From: an uncultured Bradyrhizobium sp. | GTDB lineage: Bacteria > Pseudomonadota > Alphaproteobacteria > Rhizobiales > Xanthobacteraceae | Assembly: GCF_936943645.1 (NCBI RefSeq) | Contig: NZ_CAKZJO010000053.1 | Coordinates: 186,001-250,000, forward strand | Direction of reading: 5' to 3' | Length of the DNA stretch: 64,000 bases | Shown: positions 57,134 to 64,000 of the stretch, piece by piece | Layout of the letters: each line of letters begins with the position of its first letter | Numbering within the stretch: the first letter of the stretch is position 1 | Position numbers and translations under genes: made by a program | Notes under the pieces: model-generated | Told to the model about the DNA's origin: nothing | Database searches by the model: none | The model's input: only the letters and a program-made list of their open reading frames with translations

Positions 57134-57234
57134 CAGAACCAGGACTAGGCGCGCCCTCCCACCCGAGGACATCGCCGACCGGGGCGCTCGATCGCGATCC
57201 CCACGCCGGCCCCGAAACCGATCAGGCATCTCAA

Positions 57235-59196
57235 GTGGACTATCGCCCCGAAATTGATGGCCTGAGAGCAATTGCCGTTCTCTCAGTTATCTTCTTCCAC
57301 GCCGGACTTGATGCGATTCCAGGCGGCTATCTCGGCGTAGACATATTCTTCGTTATCAGCGGCTATCTGATCGCTTCCATCATCAGCACGGAGATGGAGG
57401 ACGGCAGATTTACATTTGCAGCTTTTTACGAAAGACGGGGCCGGAGGATATTGCCGGCACTCATCGTGGTTCTGCTCGCCTGCGTCCCCTTCGTTCTCAT
57501 CTTCATGCTTCCACGCGAGGTCACCGAATTTTCGAAGAGCGTGATCGCGGTATGCGCGTTCGTTTCGAATGTGTTCTTCTGGGCGCAAAGTGGCTACTTT
57601 GACAGGGCGGCCGAACTGAAGCCGCTGCTGCATACTTGGAGCCTCGGGGTCGAAGAGCAATTCTACCTGTTGTTCCCCATTCTCCTGATGGGCGCCTTGC
57701 GTTTTGGCCGCAAGCGAGCGGGCGTGCTGGTTGCCGCGATTGCGGTCGCGAGCATTGCCTATGCCCAATGGGGCCCCCAGACCAAGGAGACCACCTTCTA
57801 TCTGATGCCAAGCCGTCTGTGGGAATTGCTCATTGGCGCCCTTCTGGCCCTATGGCCGGCCACGAAATTGAGGGAGCAACTGCCCGACGCGGCGCTCGAG
57901 GTCTTCGCCGTCATTGGTATCGGACTTATCGGCTATGGCCTGCTGCGACACAGCGACGTCCGATACCCTGATCTGCGTGCACTGCCCGCCGTAATCGGAG
58001 CTGGCCTCGTTATCGCATTCGCTGCCGCACGTACGACGGCCGGCAAGTTGCTCGGAAGCCGCGTTCCCGTCGCGATCGGGCTCATCAGCTACAGTGCCTA
58101 TCTATGGCATCAGCCGGTATTGGTTTTCGCCAGATTGAATGGCTTCGGCCGGCCAAATGTCGGCGTTGCTTTCTCTCTGACGGCGCTCTCTCTCATGCTT
58201 GCCGCCTTGTCCTATCGCTTTGTCGAGCAGCCGGCCAGAGATCGCAAGCGGGTAGGACGACCAGTACTGGTCGTTCTCTCTTTGCTTGGAGTATCTTGCT
58301 TGGTCGGTGCCAGCAGCGTTGCAATCGCCACGAACGGATTCGAACAACAAGGGCTCTACTTCAGTAGCGACGATACCCGCCGTCTCTACGATTTGATCGA
58401 GCGTAACACGGCGAGCGATCTGATGAGAGACATGGGCACGGACGGCGATTGCGTGTTCTGGATGACCGAATTCGAGTCTGCCGCGTGGGGGCGTCTCATC
58501 GATTGTTCGAAAAGGTTTGGACCCGCGACCGTCATCCTCGGCGATTCCCATGGGATGAACATCTATAATGCGCTGTTCCGGAACGGTTATGGCAAGTTTG
58601 TCGTGGGGTTGGTTGGCCCTGGATGCCGACCTTGGGCCAGGGGCCCGGATTGTCCCTATGTGGGGTTCGACCAATTCATGGAGGCTCATCGAGAGATCGT
58701 CGGGACGATCATAGTGCATTTCTCGGGATCTCACCTCGTGGTCGACGAGCACGACCGTCAAGAGCCTGCCGATGTGCTGAGATACGGGGGCAGGTACCAC
58801 TTCAACGAACGTCCGATCGGTCTGACGATCGAATACCTCGAAAGCATGTCCAAGACGACGAGAACAATCTGGCTTGGCCCGTTCCTCGAACCGAGAATTG
58901 ACTTCCGCGACCTCGAAAGCATGAAACGCGTCGCGCGCGCAGGATTTCGTCTCAATCCCGTGGCGGTGGATATCCTTTCGGCGGTCGATCAGCACTTACG
59001 CTCCGAAATTGGCGCGCAGCGAAGGGGCTTTCAATACATACCCTTCTCGGATGTCATCGACCAGGATGCAATCGGCCTGCGGACCGGTGAATGCTTGATA
59101 TATAGAGATTTCGACCATCTCAGCGTCTGCGGAGAGCGCATGGTGGGAAAGAACTTGAAGTCGATTCTTCTGAAATATGCGTCCGCGGTGCACTAA
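57235..59196 (+). CDS. OafA/YrhL-type acyltransferase with C-terminal SGNH domain
   Basis: A 653-residue membrane enzyme. The AT3 domain (about ten helices) starts YRPEIDGLRAIAVLSVIFFH and has GGYLGVDIFFVISGYL and HTWSLGVEEQFYLLFPILLM. The periplasmic SGNH domain follows, with the nucleophile S438 in ILGDSHGMN and a D625-x2-H628 pair in RDFDHLSVCG. Both acyltransferase modules are intact. It probably O-acetylates the surface glycan made by the operon. The start is the GTG at 57235; no ATG fits, and the open frame upstream is antisense or out of frame with the SDR gene. Its GC content is lower than that of the SDR genes, suggesting a separate origin. Confidence 0.9.
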   Translation: MDYRPEIDGLRAIAVLSVIFFHAGLDAIPGGYLGVDIFFVISGYLIASIISTEMEDGRFTFAAFYERRGRRILPALIVVLLACVPFVLIFMLPREVTEFSKSVIAVCAFVSNVFFWAQSGYFDRAAELKPLLHTWSLGVEEQFYLLFPILLMGALRFGRKRAGVLVAAIAVASIAYAQWGPQTKETTFYLMPSRLWELLIGALLALWPATKLREQLPDAALEVFAVIGIGLIGYGLLRHSDVRYPDLRALPAVIGAGLVIAFAAARTTAGKLLGSRVPVAIGLISYSAYLWHQPVLVFARLNGFGRPNVGVAFSLTALSLMLAALSYRFVEQPARDRKRVGRPVLVVLSLLGVSCLVGASSVAIATNGFEQQGLYFSSDDTRRLYDLIERNTASDLMRDMGTDGDCVFWMTEFESAAWGRLIDCSKRFGPATVILGDSHGMNIYNALFRNGYGKFVVGLVGPGCRPWARGPDCPYVGFDQFMEAHREIVGTIIVHFSGSHLVVDEHDRQEPADVLRYGGRYHFNERPIGLTIEYLESMSKTTRTIWLGPFLEPRIDFRDLESMKRVARAGFRLNPVAVDILSAVDQHLRSEIGAQRRGFQYIPFSDVIDQDAIGLRTGECLIYRDFDHLSVCGERMVGKNLKSILLKYASAVH

Positions 59197-59415
59197 TGCT
59201 CCCGCGAACGAGCCGAACGGTGTTGTCGGATCGGCAATACTGACGTCCCTTCCAAGGCAGGGCTCTCGCATATAGAGCAATCTCGCCTGTGGCCATCCTT
59301 CGAGACGACCGCTCAGCTCGTGCACAAAGCCATATGCGATTGCCTTACCTTCCAGGGGAGAACGCACAATCCAAGCCGAGCCACTCCTTTGGCGGCGTCA
59401 GATCCGAGACCGGTC

Positions 59416-60642
59416 TCAGCCGCTAACGATCTGCCCCTCGGAGCTTCTTTCCAGCAGTTTTCCAATCGCTTCACTGGCCACGAAAGCGAGCCCAACCAGC
59501 GCTGGCACGATCAGACGCGTCTCGGAAAAGTCGGCGATCAAAAAGACGAGCCCGAGATGAATGAATGCAGCAGGAACGACGATCGCGATCGTCCGGGTGA
59601 GGGCAAATGTCCTCACGATTGCGATCGCCAGCACTGGGCTGGCGATAGCAACGACAAGCTTCATGGCCAGCAGATTGCCGATGAGCTTGCTGAAGTTGCC
59701 GCTGGCGACCGTGAATGATGAGAAATCCGCATCGGGACGCATCCAAATCAGCGTCTTAGGTACTGCCAGCGAAAGGCCGATCAGCAAAACGAATACGCCC
59801 AATTCCTTCGGCGTTGGCCATCGCCGTTCGAAAGCCGCGACGCTCAAGAGCGCAAAAGCCGAAGCAAAAACGACGTCGGTTCGCCCGAAACTGATAATTA
59901 GTCCTGAAATGATCGCGGCTGGATATCGCCGTGAAGCCAACAGGAAGAGCTGCCAGCACAGCCCGCCGGCGATAAAGACTGCGCCCATGCGTCCTGGAAA
60001 GATTGCAATCTGCGCATAGAAGGCAAAGGTCAATAGGCACAGCCATGCCGAGGCGGGCGAAAGAAGCAACGTCGCCAGCGCGAACACCGCGAGAAACGAC
60101 AGGGAATCGAACATGTAATTGACGACGATGTGGGTATGGAACGCCGCCCCGCCTCTTGTGTGGTCGTCGCCGAGGATCCCGACATAGGTCTCAGTGATCC
60201 TCGAGATCAGCGGCCGGATGAGGCCTTCGATCGCGTTGGACCTGCCAAACTGGATCTCTCGATCAAGGCTGTATTGCGTTTGGTCCCGCAACAGATTGGC
60301 TTCGTGCGCGGTGACGGACAGCGCGAGGCAGCAGCTCACGAGAAGCCCGAGCGCGACCGGATTGAAGAAGCTTCTTCTGACCTTGAACAGTAGCCACAGC
60401 GGAGCGAGGGCGACGACCACGAAGAACGCTATTCCAACATACCGCAGCAGACCCGGGAGGTACCTGTCGGAGAGATTCACCCAGTACCAAGCAATGACCA
60501 GAACGTTCGAGACGGCCCAGAACCCGAGCACCAGGCCGAGGGATGGGGTCTTCATCTGATCGTCAAACTTCAGCAAGCGGCCAAGACCGCCAGACCGCGA
60601 CATCATTGCCCCCTGCTCCGACACTCGATCTCCTTCGATCAA
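59416..60642 (-). CDS. polytopic membrane protein of unknown function
   Basis: A 408-residue protein with about ten to eleven hydrophobic segments (for example LGLVLGFWAVSNVLVIAWYW, FDSLSFLAVFALATLLLSPA and ELGVFVLLIGLSLAVP). A charged, probably periplasmic loop after the third helix contains the conserved-looking HTRGGAAFHTHIVVNYMFDS. No family is recognised; the topology recalls glycan polymerases or GT-C-like proteins, but no diagnostic motif is seen. The TTG start at 60642 overlaps the stop of the preceding gene by four bases; ATGs at 60606 or 60552 are alternatives. GC is lower than in the surrounding genes. Confidence 0.7.
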   Translation of the reverse strand: MIEGDRVSEQGAMMSRSGGLGRLLKFDDQMKTPSLGLVLGFWAVSNVLVIAWYWVNLSDRYLPGLLRYVGIAFFVVVALAPLWLLFKVRRSFFNPVALGLLVSCCLALSVTAHEANLLRDQTQYSLDREIQFGRSNAIEGLIRPLISRITETYVGILGDDHTRGGAAFHTHIVVNYMFDSLSFLAVFALATLLLSPASAWLCLLTFAFYAQIAIFPGRMGAVFIAGGLCWQLFLLASRRYPAAIISGLIISFGRTDVVFASAFALLSVAAFERRWPTPKELGVFVLLIGLSLAVPKTLIWMRPDADFSSFTVASGNFSKLIGNLLAMKLVVAIASPVLAIAIVRTFALTRTIAIVVPAAFIHLGLVFLIADFSETRLIVPALVGLAFVASEAIGKLLERSSEGQIVSG

Positions 60643-61562
60643 TGCTGCAGAATGCCGGCGAGGTTCATGTGTGCGGGCCGCGAATGCTCGATGCCCAGCA
60701 GTGTCCGCCGATTGTCGTTGGTGCGTTGCAGGTGCAGGCTCGCAAGCGTCATCCCGGTGCAGGTGGTAACCGTGGTCCCGCGACCGCCGAACGGCTTGAG
60801 AAAATCGAACACGCGACTGCCGAACATGTCGACGACCGACATCTCGCGCGCACCGAGCGGCGGAATTTCGCCGAAATCGCCTTCGATCTGCTCGCCGTCC
60901 TCGCGGATCAGCTTCGACGTCGGTCGCGCCGAATGAGCATATTCGGGATCGGAGGAGTGATTGATCAGCATCACGCTGCTGACGATGTCGCCGGTCGCAA
61001 TAATCTTCGGATTGATCCCAGTGAACCCGACATGCGCCTTGAGCCTGCCCTCGTTCAAGGGCCGGGCAAACGCGCCGGTGCGATAGATCGCGACGTTGTC
61101 CTGATCGACATAGGTCATCGAATAGCTGGCAGGCGAGGAACGGAAGCCGTCCATGCGCCCGCGCGACATCACGGCGATGACCAGATAGTCGTCCTGTGGC
61201 AGCGCGAGCGAGGCGAAAAGGCGCGATAGCTCGACTTCGACGGTGGCACCGGGCGCGTAGTTCTCCGGGAATTCATAGGTCGCCCGATACTCGCCGTCGC
61301 GCGACAGGATGTGCAGCCTGAACCTGAGCTTCTTGCTGAAGCCCGAGGCGACCAGGCTGCCGAGCTCGGGAACGAGATCCTTGACCGCTTCGCGAAAGTT
61401 CTTGCGCAGGCTGCCGGCAACGAGGCTGCGGAGATACCTGATGTCGACCGGCCGATACCAGGCAGGGATCGAGAAACCCATGCGCGATTCGACGCCCGCG
61501 AAGGTTGGGAACATGAACCTGGGCTCGTAGGGCTTCCAGGGACTGGACGAGAAACGTGTCAC
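60639..61562 (-). CDS. protein of unknown function, paired with the following minus-strand gene
   Basis: A 307-residue soluble protein (no signal or membrane segment) starting with GTG at 61562 after AGGGG, ten bases after the upstream stop; an ATG at 61514 is an alternative. It contains LRFRLHILSRDGEYRATYEF, PGATVEVELSRLFASLALPQ, GDIVSSVMLINHSSDPEYAH and FGEIPPLGAREMSVVDMFG. The beta-rich pattern and the 'ΦxNxSSDxxY...IPPLGA' layout recur in the upstream neighbour. No known domain is recognised. Co-transcription with the membrane protein gene downstream and the paralogous gene upstream suggests a three-protein function tied to the glycan locus. Confidence 0.65.
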   Translation of the reverse strand: MTRFSSSPWKPYEPRFMFPTFAGVESRMGFSIPAWYRPVDIRYLRSLVAGSLRKNFREAVKDLVPELGSLVASGFSKKLRFRLHILSRDGEYRATYEFPENYAPGATVEVELSRLFASLALPQDDYLVIAVMSRGRMDGFRSSPASYSMTYVDQDNVAIYRTGAFARPLNEGRLKAHVGFTGINPKIIATGDIVSSVMLINHSSDPEYAHSARPTSKLIREDGEQIEGDFGEIPPLGAREMSVVDMFGSRVFDFLKPFGGRGTTVTTCTGMTLASLHLQRTNDNRRTLLGIEHSRPAHMNLAGILQH

Positions 61563-61572
61563 GAAAGCGCCC

Positions 61573-62379
61573 CTAAAAATGATGCAAGCTGAACTTGCCA
61601 TTGGCAAATTCATAATAGCTGAACGGACTGGCGATGTTGGTGCCCTTGAACTCCAGGGCAAAACCTTCGGCCGCGCCGATCAGCCGCTCGGCATCCGGGA
61701 AAAGGTCCAGCGTGCCGATGCGGGCTGCGCCCATGGGCGCGATCTCCGGCAGCGAGCGCTGCCCCAATTCCGTACCGTCCAGGGCCATGAGCCGCGCCGT
61801 CCCGACCGAGACACCCTCGGAGGCCATGCAGGAGTTCACGAGCACCACGCCGGACTCTTTCAGCAAGCGCGTGAGATAGGATTGCATCCAGGCGGATGTC
61901 GGGAACGGCGCGGCGGCAACAGGCTCGCGCTCGTGCGACAAGGTGATCGCGCCGTGCTGCGAGTAATATTGCGCGTAATAGCCGGTCGTCACCTTTCGCC
62001 CGGGACGAAGCTTGGTCTCATGTTTCGGGACCAGCGTCATCGCGACCGTTCCTGAGATGTGCGGACACAGCTCCGACGTCTGCAATTGCAGCTGGCCGTT
62101 GACGCCGAGTTCCCTATGGAAATATCCAGCCGGCTTGCCCGCTCCGTCAAAGAACCAGACATGAGCATCCACCTCTGGGTGATCCTTCATGAAGACCGAG
62201 AAGTAATTGAATGCGCAGACTTCAGTGCTGACGGTCGCGTCGTTGCGCAGATAGAGCACCGCGGGCGGGTAGCCCCTTGCGACCGCCTCGCCAATCAGCA
62301 ATTCACCGGGCATTCGATCAAGACTCGGCGGGAGAGCAAGGGATCGGAATAGGCCGAACCGGCCGGCGGCGCTGCACAA
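61573..62379 (-). CDS. protein of unknown function, distant relative of the preceding product
   Basis: A 268-residue frame. The earliest start is a TTG at 62379; a Met at 62313 (MPGELLIGEAVARGYPPAVL) is equally plausible. Segments such as FSVFMKDHPEVDAHVWFFDG, GVVLVNSCMASEGVSVGTAR, LPEIAPMGAARIGTLDLFPD and the final FSYYEFANGKFSLHHF suggest an all-beta protein. The order Val-rich strand with Asn, a loop, an IAPMGA-type turn, then DLF parallels the next gene downstream (IPPLGA, then DMF). No known domain is recognised. No signal peptide. Confidence 0.6.
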   Translation of the reverse strand: MCSAAGRFGLFRSLALPPSLDRMPGELLIGEAVARGYPPAVLYLRNDATVSTEVCAFNYFSVFMKDHPEVDAHVWFFDGAGKPAGYFHRELGVNGQLQLQTSELCPHISGTVAMTLVPKHETKLRPGRKVTTGYYAQYYSQHGAITLSHEREPVAAAPFPTSAWMQSYLTRLLKESGVVLVNSCMASEGVSVGTARLMALDGTELGQRSLPEIAPMGAARIGTLDLFPDAERLIGAAEGFALEFKGTNIASPFSYYEFANGKFSLHHF

Positions 62380-62607
62380 TTCATGCGCGATGTTCTTGCC
62401 CGCATGCTAAAACGTCGCCGCAATTTCAGCCTGTTTACGCTGGGCCGACGGGGGAATCAACCGGGAACGGCGTCGCATCGAGCGCTGGAAAAACAAGCGC
62501 ACCGGGCGCGCCGTCGTCTTGCTTAAGGGCAGCCGTCCCTTGAGACGCGCGGCAGCCGTCAAGATTGCAATCCGTCCCCGACACGACTGCCCGCCGCCCT
62601 GGAATCC

Positions 62608-62636
62608 TTGCATTGCCGCTGCGGCTCCCGTATGAC
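62608..62636 (+). promoter_or_regulatory. sigma70-like promoter (copy B of the shared promoter-leader)
   Basis: TTGCAT (62608-62613), 17-bp spacer and TATGAC (62631-62636), aligned with the copy at 49834-49862. It reads towards the methyltransferase gene. Confidence 0.55.
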
Positions 62637-62657
62637 CGAATCCGGCGACGTGACTTG

Positions 62658-62683
62658 GTACCGGCCTGAAAACAGGCGGGTAC
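62658..62683 (+). promoter_or_regulatory. leader hairpin upstream of the methyltransferase gene
   Basis: Arms GTACC-x-GCCTG and CAGGC-x-GGTAC (one mismatch) enclose AAAA. It sits in the predicted 5' leader, at the point where copy A has a shorter GGCC/GGCC pairing. It could control translation or mRNA stability. Confidence 0.45.
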
Positions 62684-62707
62684 ATCGGCCTTCCCTGGAC
62701 CCACACC

Positions 62708-62773
62708 GTGCTTCAACGATTGCTCTTCAGCATCACTCCAATCGCGGCGCCCATTCCGCCGGGGAATCGCTGA
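62708..62773 (+). CDS. possible leader peptide ahead of the methyltransferase
   Basis: A GTG-initiated 21-codon frame (VLQRLLFSITPIAAPIPPGN-R) ends one base before the methyltransferase GTG. Its first codons (GTGCTTCAACGA) align with the start of the CBS-GHMP kinase gene (GTGCTTGAACGA), which suggests a conserved translation start. It may be a coupling or leader peptide, or the real N terminus separated by a frameshift. Confidence 0.35.
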   Translation: MLQRLLFSITPIAAPIPPGNR

Positions 62774-62774
62774 C

Positions 62775-63659
62775 GTGCGCTGGCAAACAAAGGCGCGGGC
62801 ATTCTCGGTTCTGTCGAATACCCCCTGGGGCGGAGACCTGCACTACATCCTGCAACGCTACGTCACGCGACGGCTGCCCCGCCCAGAGAAGCAGGTCAAA
62901 TCCATCTACACCCTCGCGCAGCGGCTGCTGGCTGTCCACGAAACGTACAGCCTCCGGCCGCTGCAGGATTCCACTTGCTTCGAATTTGGCACCGGACGCG
63001 ATCTGATCATTCCGCTGGCTTTCAGTGCACACGGGGCCCGGCGCTTCATCACCGTCGACATCGAACGCCTGGCCAAGCCGGAGTTGATCCGTTCCAATGC
63101 CGCCATCGTTTCTCGACTGAGCGGCACTGACCATCCCGAGATCAACTCCCTGGAGGACCTCGAACGTTCGTGGAGGATCGACTATCGCGCACCGGCCGAT
63201 GCCCGGGCGACGGGCCTGCCCGCTGGCTCGATCGACTGCGCGGTCTCGGTCGAGACGCTCGAGCACATCCCCAAACGCGACATCGCGGCGATCCTGAAGG
63301 AGTTACGACGCATCATGCGTCCTGACGGACTGGTCCTCATGCAGATCGACTATGGCGACCATTTCAAGGGCTTCGATCCGTCCATCAGCTCGTTCAACTT
63401 CCTGACCTATTCCGAGGAGGACTGGGCGCCTTTCCAGTCGCGCTTCCAATACGTCAATCGTCTGCGTCACAGCGAATATCTGCAGCTGTTCAAGGAGGCG
63501 GGATTTCAGTTGCTCATCGACCAGCCTGACCGCCGGCCGCCGGAGCAGCCGATCCTGGAACGATTGGCACCGTGCTTCAGAGGCTTCTCCGAAGAGGACC
63601 TGTTTACGCTAGGCTCGCTGATCGTTTGCCGTCCTGCCGACTTTTCAAAAGGAAATTGA
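62775..63659 (+). CDS. SAM-dependent methyltransferase (class I)
   Basis: A 294-residue protein starting with GTG at 62775. The Rossmann SAM site is FEFGTGRDLIIPLAFSAHG-A followed by the acidic strand end in ITVDIERLAK, and motif IV is CAVSVETLEHIPKRDIAAIL with a post-motif LRRIMRPDGLVLMQIDYGDH. It resembles methyltransferases of O-antigen and capsule loci. It probably O-methylates a sugar in the surface glycan. It is under the same type of promoter-leader as the ulosonate-like operon. Confidence 0.85.
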   Translation: MRWQTKARAFSVLSNTPWGGDLHYILQRYVTRRLPRPEKQVKSIYTLAQRLLAVHETYSLRPLQDSTCFEFGTGRDLIIPLAFSAHGARRFITVDIERLAKPELIRSNAAIVSRLSGTDHPEINSLEDLERSWRIDYRAPADARATGLPAGSIDCAVSVETLEHIPKRDIAAILKELRRIMRPDGLVLMQIDYGDHFKGFDPSISSFNFLTYSEEDWAPFQSRFQYVNRLRHSEYLQLFKEAGFQLLIDQPDRRPPEQPILERLAPCFRGFSEEDLFTLGSLIVCRPADFSKGN

Positions 63660-63710
63660 AGATCGCTTTATACCGATTGCTTGGCCGAAGCCCATTTTAG
63701 AGATCTCGCG

Positions 63711-64000
63711 ATGTGGACGACCACATTTGTCCTGACGTTCCTGTTCTTCCTGATACAGCTCGGCACTGGGTTTTCGATTCTGGCCATTGCATCGACGAAA
63801 TTCGTCGAACTTTGCCGGCTTACGAGGGTACAGCTCGTCGTTCTCGGCTTGACCGTCGGCGCATCCACAACGGGCATCCTGCTCGGAGTAATATCGCTTC
63901 TCGTAAGCGATATGCGGCTCCAGCTCGGAGCTATCGTTGCGTTGGCCAGTCTGGGGTTTTCCTGGTCTTGGCTCAACTGGCGTCCGGGTGCCGGCGAGAT
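63711..64000 (+). CDS. membrane protein, 3' end outside window
   Basis: The frame from the ATG at 63711 is open to the window edge (96 codons). It begins MWTTTFVLTFLFFLIQLGTG and has further hydrophobic segments (QLVVLGLTVGASTTGILLGV and LGAIVALASLGFSWSW), giving at least three helices so far. Too little is present to name a family. It follows the methyltransferase gene by 51 bp on the same strand. Confidence 0.6.
   Translation, partial: MWTTTFVLTFLFFLIQLGTGFSILAIASTKFVELCRLTRVQLVVLGLTVGASTTGILLGVISLLVSDMRLQLGAIVALASLGFSWSWLNWRPGAGE

Larger units (their letters stand above)
62380..62774. other. divergent intergenic region with shared promoter-leader, 395 bp
   Basis: The left half should hold the promoter of the minus-strand unknown genes. 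The right half is copy B of the promoter-leader also found before the CBS-GHMP kinase gene, followed by a hairpin and a 21-codon frame. No other coding potential was found. Confidence 0.55.

Noticed and set aside
59197..59415. Possible small genes between the acyltransferase and the membrane protein gene
   Set aside because: Short frames here have no ribosome binding site, no hydrophobic or domain pattern, and overlap antisense sequence of the acyltransferase end.

Overview
The window reads as a chromosomal segment of a high-GC alphaproteobacterium, most likely Bradyrhizobium or a close relative. This rests on about 65% GC by eye, a norEFCBQD cluster with NnrR-type boxes, many solute-binding-protein-dependent ABC operons, and three kinds of palindromic intergenic repeat that I associate with bradyrhizobia. 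The assignment is inference; there is no rRNA or other phylogenetic marker here. I saw no tRNA, rRNA or CRISPR array.

Layout. 1-4.6 kb (minus): the 5' part of a very long filamentous-haemagglutinin-type exoprotein gene and a small secreted protein of unknown role. 4.9-8.6 kb (plus): a Tat-exported ABC-type binding protein overlapping a hybrid histidine kinase, which looks like a TorT/TorS-style sensing pair. 8.6-11.2 kb: a LysR regulator divergent from a glyoxalase-fold dioxygenase and an alpha/beta hydrolase, resembling quinone-detoxification pairs. 11.3-13.9 kb (minus): two tandem RTX-like proteins whose upstream regions are also duplicated. 14.4-21.3 kb (minus): an amidase and a complete peptide/opine-type ABC transporter, with a divergent LysR gene. 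22.3-31.9 kb (minus): a polyol uptake and catabolism operon (binding protein, two permeases, ATPase, SDR dehydrogenase, FGGY kinase, PfkB kinase) with a SorC-type regulator and a HAD phosphatase. 32-37.6 kb (minus): the nitric oxide reductase cluster. 38-40.8 kb (minus): a multiple-monosaccharide ABC ATPase and permease lacking a binding-protein gene. 40.8-41.3 kb: a 478-bp palindrome-bounded element carrying a DUF559 endonuclease-like gene. 41.3-45.6 kb (plus): livH, livM, binding protein and livF, lacking livG. 45.6-48.1 kb: an AGE-family epimerase and a broken PaaK-like ligase gene.

48-64 kb is a surface-glycan locus. A NodU-type carbamoyltransferase diverges from a tightly coupled plus-strand operon: CBS-GHMP kinase fusion, NeuB-SAF-TIM-barrel fusion, CMP-sugar synthetase, SDR, TIM-barrel isomerase, two further SDRs and an OafA-like acyltransferase. 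Beyond it are three unfamiliar minus-strand genes, a methyltransferase and the start of a membrane protein. The operon has the condensing and CMP-activating enzymes of nonulosonic acid synthesis but none of the usual UDP-amino-sugar enzymes. It may therefore make an unusual ulosonic acid by a sugar-phosphate route. The kinase operon and the methyltransferase share a promoter-leader sequence 12.8 kb apart.

The best candidates for something undescribed are the DUF559/palindrome element, which sits exactly where two operons are each missing their promoter-proximal gene(s), and the 50-57 kb ulosonate-like operon.
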